This document shows, one piece after another, positions 1-11,000 of a DNA stretch of 64,000 nt. A program made the translations under genes and the position numbers. The notes under the pieces are model-generated. The model was not told the DNA's origin. It searched no databases and saw nothing but the letters and a program-made list of their open reading frames with translations. This stretch comes from Certhia americana (Eukaryota; Chordata; Aves; Passeriformes; Certhiidae), in assembly GCA_018697195.1 (NCBI GenBank), contig CM031878.1, forward strand, positions 33,938,955-34,002,954, given 5' to 3'. Positions within the stretch are counted from its first letter, which is position 1, and each line of letters starts with the position of its first letter.

Positions 1-1867
1 AAGTTCCTTCCTTGTGCTTATAACGATTAGAAGTTTGGAAAGTGGTTCTTGCTCTTTCACTGCCCCCTTTCCATGGTGAAAATGATTAGCTGCACTGTTT
101 TATGCCTTCTTCAGAACAGAAGTTTGTCCTCTTCTTAGTATTTCTGAAAAATGTATTTCACCTTTTGAGCTGTTCTTACAAAGTTAGGAACTAACTCACA
201 GTTGCTAATTTTTGACATGACTAGTCTGTGTGATCTAGCTACGTTTTATATATGTGTAAAGCAGTCCTATCATTACAGTGTATGTGAAATCTCAAAAGTC
301 AAGGACAAGATTTGGCACTCTATTTTTCTGTCATTTCTAAATACTTCTAACGGTCTGTTATTTAGTAACTTTTGCACTTGGTTCTACAGGACTGATGGTC
401 ATCTTTGTTTTTTTTCAGATCATTTAATAATTATCTTTCTGTCTTTGTACAAATTATTCTGCACTGTTCTGGAAAGCTGTTGCTGCATTTGGTATTTTCT
501 GTGGGCTATATTAGCATAATATTTACTAACAGTAAATGCAACAATTAGACATGCATAGCTATTGGAAGTGTACACAAAAGGATGACTGTTTTATTTCATG
601 TGGTTCTTGCCATCTCTTTAGTGGTACCATTAAAATTTTAGCTAATTCTGAGTTCTTCAGATACTCTTCAAATACTAGCAGTATACCCAGCCAAAAGCAG
701 GCTTAGTCTCTTGTTTTGTGCAACTAATCACAGACTTTTTTGAGGGTAGATATTGGGACTTCACTTTTACATAAATAGAATCTGCATGTATAAGATGATT
801 GTCCTGTGCTTTTTAACACTGACTGTACTCGAATTTAATTATAGAATTCAGCTATTACATCTGAAGTATTTTAAATGACCTTGAAATAATTAGTATTACC
901 TGTACATTAGTTGTGATATACACTAGATGAGGTGAGGAAAGACTGTAGACCAACTATAAATATATTTGTATTATATGTGAATCCATATCAAAACTTTGAC
1001 TTAAACCTGTCTGCTCAGGCTTCCATTTACTTCAGGACTTGACAGACTTTAATTACTGGTATTAAATTCAGTTTATTTGAGTGGGTTTTGGTGTTTTGGT
1101 GTTGGTAGGTATTCTCCTGTGCTTTCATCCTTACATCTGTAATTCTGCTGAACTTTGTTAACATCACATAATTTCTGAACTGAAAAGTATTTGAAATTCT
1201 TATTTAGACTGCTCTGTTCTTTACATTCTGAGTTAGTGGTGGAAGTGTTCTTGAGCTGTGAAAACAGAAGACATTTTGGAACAGATCCTTCTGCATTTTT
1301 GCAGTCAGCATTTTAGTCCAAGAAGACGCTTCAGTGTGTAAGGCTATTTTTCATGATTTGGTACTATGAAGTCAAATCTCACAACTTTTTCTCCTTGTTT
1401 TCTTAGAATGTGAAAGTGTTACAAATGAGGCGCTTCACAGTTACAAGGCTCTTAAATACTTGGTCTGTTTATTACTTGTAGATACGAATATATTGAATAA
1501 AGTCTGATGATGCAGGATAGAGAGCAAGAGAGATGTGGGAATGTTGAGAATGAGATGAAAAATGTAGCCTTGGAAACAATGTTCAAGATGAGTGTTTCTT
1601 GTTGCCATAATGTAGAGATTTGATACTGTGATTTTTGTAAATAATTGTCTGAGCCTGAGTTTTGAAAGGTGCCCTACGAGGGAGGGGAGAAGGTGTGGTG
1701 GTGCAGGTAAAGAGATGCCGTCAACCGTGCAGTCCGGAGTCAAAGGCACTCAAGAAGAAAGGGCACACAGTCAAATTTCTCCTCTTTGATACTCTGTGCA
1801 AGGCACACATATAATACACGTGCATGTGGAACTTGCAGGTGAAAATTCATTACAAACTCTAGATCGC

Positions 1868-2088
1868 TGAACTCTCTCAGGGTGGTGCTGTGACCACTTC
1901 CCTGGGGAGCCTGTTCCAGTGTTCAACCACTTTCTTGGGAAATTACCTTTTCCTAGTGTAAACCTCCCTGACACCCCTTCATGCTGTTTCCTCGAATCGT
2001 GTCACTGATTGCCAGAGAGAAGTGATCGGTGTCTGCCCCTCGGCTTCCTCTTGTGAGAAAGATGACAACTACTGTGAGACCTCCTCTC
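1868..2088 (-). mobile_element. CR1 LINE fragment (3' UTR part), antisense
   Basis: The + strand reads as the complement of the CR1 3' region, with the typical run ttccctggggagcctgttcc followed by diverged matches to the next 150 bp of avian CR1. It lacks the very 3' end and any ORF2 sequence, so it is truncated on both sides. It is old and diverged; edges are approximate. Confidence 0.75.
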
Positions 2089-2111
2089 AATACTTCACTA
2101 GTTTATTTTTT

Positions 2112-2709
2112 CCCTAATGTCTGAAGCAGTGCAGTTCAATAAAGCAAAGTGCCAGGTTCCATGCTTGGGTCACAACAAGAACAAGCAGTGCTGCAGGCTG
2201 GGGACAGAGTGGCTGGAAAGCTGTCCAGCAGATAAGGACCTGGGGGTGCTGGTTGACAGCAGCTGCACAGGAGGCAGTGTGTGCCCAGGTGGCCAAGGCA
2301 GCCAATGTCATCCTGGCCTGTATTAGCAATTGTCTGTCCAGGGATTGTATCCCTGTCCTTGGCACTATGTTGAATCTCAAATCCTCTGGTCAGTTTTGGG
2401 CTCCTCACTGCAAGAAAGACTGATATCTTGGTCTTTTCTCCCAAGTAAAAAGTGTCAGGACAAGAGTAAGTAAACCTCCAGAAAAGGTTTAGATGGGATA
2501 TTAGGAAAATTTTTTTACCAAAATCATTGTCAAACATTAGAGCAGGTCAATGCCCAGTGGATGAATCACCATCCCTGTAGCTATTTAAAAGAATGGTAGA
2601 TGTGGCATTTAAGTTCACTAAACCATGTCTCTGGCAGTGCTAGGTTTACAGTTGAACTCTGTGATCTGAAGGGTCTTTTCTAACCTAAATGTTTCCATGA
2701 TTCTATGAA
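2112..2709 (+). mobile_element. CR1 LINE 3' end, sense
   Basis: Begins in the C-terminal part of reverse transcriptase: frame 2117-2326 reads FNKAKCQVPCLGHNKNK and then DLGVLVDSS, both typical of the CR1 ORF2 end. It runs through the 3' UTR to the CR1-type terminal octamer repeat (attctatg) near 2700-2709. It is 5' truncated, as most CR1 copies are, and carries later stop codons and indels. Confidence 0.85.
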
Positions 2710-4921
2710 ATACAAAGCAGTCCTGTCTGCTCTGGTGTTTTGTGTATCTCTTTTTTCTTTTTTTCCCACCCAGCACTGTGTTATTTTTATAAAGAACCCT
2801 TCATCTTTATTATTCTCTGAAGTTGTCCCTTTGAGGGACTAGGTTTTGTGTTTTATGATTTTTCATATAATGTGCCACTTCTGATCATCTTTTGATCTGT
2901 GAAGTTGAATGTTTGAACCTCTTCACTGTGTTTCTTAGAGTGTTCTCTCTAGTTAGATGCAAGTGCAATACCTGCTACTTCTACCTATTTTAGGCCTTAT
3001 TTCTCCCCATGCTTATAGTTTTAGTATTGTGTTTAACTTTATTGATTTGCACTTAAGCTAAATTTCCCATAGCTGTTAAACTTGGATGCAGTATATATGC
3101 ATGCAATAGCATGATTAATAAATACAAGAAAAGAATTTATGGTATCTCCTGTTTCAGGCTGTACTGTCCCCTGTGCTTTCAGCACCACATTTATCTCAAG
3201 GCACATATCCTGTTTTGGATCTTCATTCATTTGCTGAGTCAGGTAATAGAATCTATTTTAAAGTCTTGCTTAAGAAGCATGTTAAGTCAAAAAGTTTTTG
3301 AGTTCTTTAAATTAATTTATTATTCCTTGGTATAAGCAAGGATATGGGACTTGGTTTCAAGTTCTTGAGGGCTGAGTAGTATTATATTCTGTTTAGCTTA
3401 TAATTGGTACTGTACGAACTACTTGAGTATTTTCTCATAGCAATAGAATTCTATACACTTGTTTTTGTTGTTCCTTTCCTGAGGGTATAGCAGGAGACTT
3501 TTGTTTGGTACGGTGAATTTATTTTTGTCAGGGCATATGTTATCGTAAATCTATATTCAGGGCATCTGAAATTGTAGGAAATTTTTAGCTTTAGCCTGTA
3601 CTTAGTTCTCTGATGATGGTTTTAATTATTTTCTTATGATGAAGGATTTCTCTCCTATTTAGATAAATTCATTTAAATTACGAGATAGTAAAATGATGAC
3701 CATTAGAAACTGCTGTGTCATTATAAACAAACATTTATACTTCCATTGGATAGTAGAAGATTGGCTGTGGGTGAATCAGTTGTATTGCTGTTCAAAACAA
3801 CTTAGCTAGCGCCTAATATTTCATCTAGTAGTTACATTAGAAAAATAATCAAATATATCAGTGTTATTTCAGTGCCAGTCATGTTTGTGATGCCAAGATA
3901 CTCAACTGGAGAAACAGAGAACCAGACTACTTCTCCTTTCTCAAGTTAATGTTTTGTATGGCTAGCAAACACTAGCAAAATTATCAGCAAAGTTATGATG
4001 TCTACTTTATAGCTATAAATTCAGTGTGTATGCAATATGTGTAAAAACATGTACTTGTGCATGCTCATCTGTCTTTATATGAGTTCCTTTAAGTGTCCAC
4101 AGATAGAATGGAAATGTCTTTCAGTTCTTAAAAATGAGGCTGAAGTGAGAATGCATGCTTGCAACAAATAACTTGAGAAAGTAATAGCTAGATATAGATT
4201 TGAATCCAATCTGATTTTTAATCTATGCCGTACATATGGCTGTGCAGTCCTTTTAAGTGATTTATGTTAATTCTCTTCACCCTCCAAAAACTCAGGGCTG
4301 CTTTTAAGCTTTACAAAATACTTCATATAATATTTTGAATTTTTTTGAAACTTGAGTTTTAGAAGGATATTTCTTCCACAGTTACCTTATACTTCAGTGT
4401 TCATGATTTTTAGGTGGAGGAGAAGACTCACAAGACAGTGCAATCTATTTATCTTGGTTATATTTCTGCACTAATGTAAAATAGATTAAAGTTGATAGTT
4501 CTTAAGAGTCTCTCTGAAGTAGGACAGGAGAAATCCCAAATAGTGTGCCTGATACTGAGACCAAGGCTCCTGCACTGTCAACAGCAGTCTGACTAGCAGA
4601 TGGGTCACACCAAAGGCAAGACAAAGCATCATTTGTACTGTCTTTTGCAAAGCCAAAAGGTAGAGAACACTGCTGAAGCAATTAGCTAATGAGATCTGAA
4701 GTTTATAATGACATGATGGAGGCAGCTGTAGGTGTTGTGTAAAGTCGTGGAGGCAGGAGTTGAGATGGTTATGGAAACAGATTTTATGGTTTTTAGTTGT
4801 CAGCTAGATAGTTGCATATTGAAGCTTTTATAAATGTAGATGTAAAAACACTAGGTCATAGTACTGTAAAATATTGGCTGTGTAAACTGCATATGTAACG
4901 TTGTTGTGAATTAATTCTTAG

Positions 4922-5094
4922 AATCAGAAGAAGAATTTTATGATGCACTAAGCAGTCCTGTGGAAGATGTGCCATTTTTTGAAGTCTCATCTGATTCCCT
5001 CAAGCAGGCTGTCAGTACAAGGCGGAAAACCCTACACAAACAAGAATCTTTGAAAAATATGACAGATTTCCAGCTAAAGTTTGAAGTAGCTGAG
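4922..5094 (+). CDS. VPS13A: VPS13A window exon 1 (acidic segment with FFAT-like motif)
   Basis: Residues 1-57; starts with 2 nt of a split codon and ends on a whole codon (GAG, donor gtaaaa). It encodes [15 protein letters not shown], matching the acidic FFAT region of human VPS13A, and then [12 protein letters not shown], the start of the next beta module. The following intron (5095-6553) is 1.46 kb, AT-rich, with nothing recognisable. Confidence 0.93.
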
Positions 5095-8000
5095 GTAAAA
5101 TTACTTTTAAAAATTTCCCTGAAGCACAGTAGGACTGTAATTTTTTTCTATGTTTGTTGTGTTTATAAATCCAGGTCTGCAGAGGCATTCATTCCCCATT
5201 TTTCCCTGAAAGTGTTATGCAGAATTTTCACAAGTCATAGTTGTTCTTCCATGTTCTTGTCATCACTGAAAAGCTTTGATTTATCCACTTGATTTCTCAA
5301 CTCACTTTGTCACTAAATTTTCTTTACATATGTCTCAGAAATTACATTACATATTTGTTTTAGCTAAATATGTGCTTGTGGCATCTTTTTTCCTGATTCT
5401 GCTGTGGTCAATGGGAAAACTTAATTTTTTACGTTGCAACAAGCATCATATTTTTCTCTTCTAGTTTTTCCCAGATGCTGTTGCCCACACATGTAAATTG
5501 GTAACATATTCATTATGTAACATCTTGCTGTTTCAGTCTTGGGCGAGAAAAAAGAGTATTTTATCCAAATGCAAGAGTCCTTGAGGATTGTATCAGTTCT
5601 AGTAAAAGAGGTGACCTCTTAGCACTATCATTAACTTTGTCATTAGACTGTCATGGCTATGACATTATTACTGCAACTCAATGTATTTTACTTTACATTT
5701 ATTTTAAAAATAAATCATACAAATTCGGTTAACTTTACAAATTTTGTTTTATGGTAGGGCTTACAGACTGTCTTCAACACACCATAGCTAGCTTGTAGTG
5801 TACTACATAGTACACCTTTACTACAAATGACACTGAAATGTACTGGTGTGTGATGACAAGACCTTACTTAGAACTACTAGTCTAAAAGGAGAATGCTGTG
5901 TTTTATGTTGTGTTCTAATGACAACTTACTTAAAGTTTTTAAGAAAAAATTTAATTTGGAATATATTTGAAATCACCTCCATTGTCCTCATAGTTTGAAA
6001 TTACTTACTGGGTTTTGTTTGGATTTTCTGTATTTGTATACAGCATTATGTGGAAAGGAAGAATATATGTACTTGTTTGGTTGTCAGTCAGATATGTAAC
6101 TCAGCTTCATATTTATTTAACAGCAGTATTGTTATGCATTGGTGAAAATTCTCTTGCCAGACATTCAGCTTGGGAACCTAACTCTTAACAGGAGAATTCA
6201 GAGATGTTCCACTGAAAGTAATAAACACTTTGTGCTGTCTGAAAATTTAGTTTTGACTCTATTGACTATTGTTGAGTGCCCTGCAGAATTTTTTAAAAAA
6301 ATAATTTAGTTTGTGTAACTGTTATTTTGGTATTACATACATGCGTGTTTGAAGTTTTTGTTACAATAACAGCAACCAGTACTGCCTGTTATATTGTTTA
6401 TTTTTTTCCAAGGTGTTATAAAGTTAAAGTATCAATACACAAATAGGCATTACCCAATAAAATGTAAGTAAATATATTATATCCTGTATAAAAACTAAGA
6501 GATTTTTATAATCCCTTACTGGTTTTGGGTGTGTGTTTTGGGGGTTTTTTTAGGTCTTAATTAAATTATGCCGCCTTACTGGTGATACTGAGATGCCTGT
6601 GCTCCAGCTTGATATTTTGGGCTTAGGCACTGAACTTAAAATAAGAACATTTGACATGACTGGGAGTGCTTTCCTTCGTGAAGTTGGTCTTCTGTGCCCA
6701 GAGTATATTGGTAAGTATTTATAATCTGGTCAAGGAATTATTCTCAAATAACACTGTGAATTTGTCTTCAAAAACTCTGTAGGGCTTTTGTCAAATAAGG
6801 AAGATTTGCTTCTTAAGTTACATGCAGGACTGAAGGAGAGTAAATCAGGAGCTCGTCTTATTTGTAGAGCTCATCTCTACAATCATCAGCACTACTATGT
6901 ATTTACCAAAATAATACATAGTAGTGCTGATGATTGTAGAGAGATGTTTAATTATTTTAACGTCTGCAAAAGATGTTTTGTGATTGAACAGTACTGCCAA
7001 CTAATAGCCTAGTTGGCAGTTTATGGATTAAGAAAATTTTAATTTTTTTCTTTTAAAAAAAGTAATTTCTGTATTCTTTTTTCTTATTTTTTTTTTAGAT
7101 GATAATGACAGACCAGTTTACATAATTACTACATTGGATAATGTAGAAGATGATCTTCTCACTCTGGAGTATATAAAGGTTAGGAAAGAATAGACTTTGC
7201 TTTTGAAGTGTAAGCCTAACAAACGTCACAGTAATATGCAGCAGATGTTGAAGGTTTTTTTTGTACTTATTGATGTTTTTAACATCTTGAGTGTCATGTG
7301 CATTCTTTGCTCCTTCAACAGAATAACTTTTATGTCTTAAGTTGTAGTGGTTTTGAAAATAAGTTTTTATTAATGGAATTTACAAACTTGATTTCTTTGT
7401 TTTATGTGTGCTTTTGGTGAAATAGACTGATATTAAGGGACCAGAACTGAAAACTGTCTGTCAGAATGTTCTACAGAAAATAAAGGTATGATATCTTTTT
7501 TTAACATAATTTTCTCAGTTTGGGAGGAGAGGCATACTGAATAAACAAAAATTTTTCTTTTAGGTGAACTTTTCTTCTCTAGATGTTCATTTGCATACTG
7601 AAGCTCTGCTGAATGCTATGAACTATCTGAATAATCTTCTACCTAATCAAGAAGCTAAAGTTGTAGAAGAACCAGTACATGAAAAAACAGAGGAGAAGAA
7701 GGATGTTCTTAAAAAATTAAGTAAGTTTTTTTATTATTTTTTCTTCTTTTCATTCCTCTCTCTTCACTTAAGTTAGGAATAAAACAAATGTATTTTCTAT
7801 TTTTGCAAACCTGTCAGTGATGTTTGATTTGAGAAATTTTGCTTAGAATTGTATGTTTTTATAGGGTTGTATCCTTAGCCATGTGTAGTTTTCTGACATG
7901 TAGGTCAAGGCATACATTTGCTGTGCATTGGTGGCACTAAGTCAGTGTAAATAGAAAACCCTTAAGTTGTCAGGTTTTTAGGATTTTTTTTCCTGGTATA

Positions 8001-11000
8001 AATTAAGGCATTTGATGGCCTTACGGTTATTACCTTATACTTGGGGAGCATTAACCTCTTGCTTGCAGTGCAGTTCAAAGTGATACCAAAATAGTACGTG
8101 TCCTCATTGAAGAATGTTAACTTTGGGGGTTTTTTTATTTCCCATAGCATCAAAAAAATCAAAGTGTGAAGATGTTATTGACCTCATTATCTGTGCGGAT
8201 TTATCGTGTTTGCGTATTTTTATCAGAGAGAAAAGCCACAGAATAGCTGAAATTCACATTGAAGGTAGGAACAAAACTTTAATTGCAAGGGCACAAAACT
8301 TTGTAACTATAATAGTGTATAGATTTTGTATGTCTTGTTTTTGAGGTCTGGATAGCCAAGTGATCATGAAGAAAGCAGCAACTGATGTGACTGCAAAATT
8401 GAAGAACATCATTGTTGTGGATTCTGATGAGACAGCATTGTATAAAAAGGTAGGCATGTGCATTTATAGATTTTTATTTTTTTTTAATGGATGCTAAATT
8501 AAACTTACTTTTTGGACCCTACTCTTTACCGTGATGTTTTTCAGTCATGTTTTATGTATTTTTTGGGAATAGCATTCTCTGTATGACAGATTTTGCTCCC
8601 ACAACCTGTAATTATTAGACTAACATTAATTCATGAAACTATGATGTTCTGCTGTGATAGCTGCTCATTGTGCCTTACTATGTTGACTTTAGTGAAGATA
8701 ATTAGTCAAGCTGAGAAGTCAACTGAATACTTCCAGCTGTTTCAATAGATTTTTAAAATTTGATTTTTTTTTTCATATATTATTGGCATACTTGAAGTAA
8801 AGTCTGGAAGTCTTAGTGGTCTGAGGTACCACATTTTGTTTTGAAGTTAAGTTTCTCCAGTATGTAAGTTCTTTATAGTAGAGATACTATTTCTTTTCTT
8901 CTTAAGGCTCTTTACATTACCGGAAAAGAAGTCTTCAACTTCAGAATGGTTTCATACGTGAATGCGACAGATGGCATTGCATATACAAATATGGATGTTG
9001 TTGACAATCGTATTTACCTAACTGTTGGGTGTATTCAAGTCGTTTTTGTCAACAAGTTTGTTTCATCTATTTTGGTAAGTTAAATTTTCTGGATACTGTT
9101 TCTTAGCATCCAGGTGAAGTCGACAGAGCAAAAAAGAGATACTAGTGTGTGTTATAGGGTGGTGGCTTTTTATGTAAGAGCTCTTACATACCATGGTAAG
9201 ACTTTACTGGGATTGATGGTTGGACTGTTTATTTTTCTTCTACATACATTCTTCTACAACATTTGTTGCTGTGGAGCAGATGAGTAAGCAGAAAGATTTA
9301 CTGTTGTTAATAGTACCATTTTTCTTAGATGATTTGTAACAGCTGTTAAATAGATATAACATTAATTATAACACTGAAATGTAAGTAAGAAACCACAAAA
9401 ATTAATACCCTTTCCATAAATTCTGCTAAGTAAATCAGACTTTTGTTGCTCATATGATTAAATAAAATGTAATTCCTACAAGTCATGTTACGAGGTCATT
9501 GCTCTTACCGTCTAATTTTCCAAATATTTAGTATAGAAATCTATTATATGTATGTATAATTTATCATATTTGAGGGAAGATTATCCTATTAAAAATTGGA
9601 CAAAATGTCTAGCAAAAATGACATTTTAGGATGGTTCACCATTTAAATAACTATGATTCATAGTGCTTTTGAAGTACTGTAATTCTTAATAATTAATTCC
9701 TGAGATCTGTATTCCTTTCCTAGGCTTTTGTAAACAACTTTCAAGCTGCCAAGGAAGCTCTTACTGAGGCAACTGTTCGAACAGCAGAGAAAGCAGCTAC
9801 AGGTGTAAAAGGGTTAGCAGAGCGAAGTTTCCGTTTGGCACTAGATATCAATATCAAAGCACCTGTTGTGATAATTCCACAATCAGCAATGTCTGCAAAC
9901 GTCCTGGTGGCTGATCTTGGTCTAATCACTGTGAAGAACCAATTCTTTATCGCTAAAACAAAATTAAGGTGTAGTCTCCCACCTGTTATTGACTCTATGA
10001 CGGTGAAATTGAGTGAACTGAAGTTATACAGGTAATGTAGTGTCAATATTTTTAAAATTCATTTAATCCTTTTGGGATTCTTCAGTTAGAGAGCTTTGAG
10101 AAGTAATTAAATAATTAGTTAATGGTTGGTGACTAGCATACTATTATCTTTGAATATAACAACAAACTAATATTTTTTAAAGCAATGAAAATGTATGGTT
10201 TAGGAAAAAGAGCAATCTGCACATCTTTAAATAGAAGCAAATGTTTGTTCACGTAAATTGTGTAGTATTATAGATCTTTGCATTTTTCATGACTTTGGGA
10301 CAGGCTATACGTATTTGTATTAGACTGTTTTGATGGGATTTTCAGGCTACGCATAACAGCAAAGGTACTGATAGCCATAAAGAACTGTTTGAAAATGGTC
10401 CTTGGAGGTTCATGCAGGGAGAGGGAATGGAAGGGGCTTCTCAAACAGAGTTGAAGAGTACTGAAGAAAGAAGGAATTGCTCTCCATTGGAGAGAAGTCC
10501 TGACTTGCAAGAATTTGTGTGTTGCATGCCTGGTACATGCCTGATACCTCCATCCTACAAAGGAAGGTGGTCTACTTGGATGAGTAATGCTTCAACTAGA
10601 ACTACTTGGAGTAGTATAAAGGCAGTTTTATAGCATTATTTAAAAAGATGGGGAAAAGACAGAAATATGTGGTTTAGAATGTGAAGCATGTGACAGCTAG
10701 GAGTATTATGTTTCTTTTCACAGATCTTACTATGAGCAAGACTCTTTTCAAACTGAAGTACAGTTGCTGCAGCCAGTCAATTTGGAAGTAGCTGTTGAAC
10801 GAAATTTAGCTGCTGGATGGTATAATGAAGTACCCGATATTGAAATATCTGGCCGACTGAAGCCTATGAATGTAAGCACTTGTTTCTGAAAGCAACTGTT
10901 AAAATATTTGTGGAAAACAGCCTCATTTTTCTCTCTGCAAGTCCAAGCTCAGTAGTTAAGCTATTGTTTTATTTCATGACATAGACGTAGAACAGATTTT

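Larger units (their letters stand above)
1..4921. other. VPS13A intron, 3' part
   Basis: No exon could be recognised: I looked for the segment that precedes the acidic FFAT region in human VPS13A and did not find it. Apart from two CR1 fragments (1868-2088 and 2112-2709) the sequence is AT-rich and unstructured. The acceptor at its end reads ttaattcttag. Confidence 0.7.

Noticed and set aside
1868..2709. A single CR1 insertion with 5' inversion (twin priming)
   Set aside because: In that case the inverted part should come from upstream of the sense part. Here both parts contain 3' UTR.
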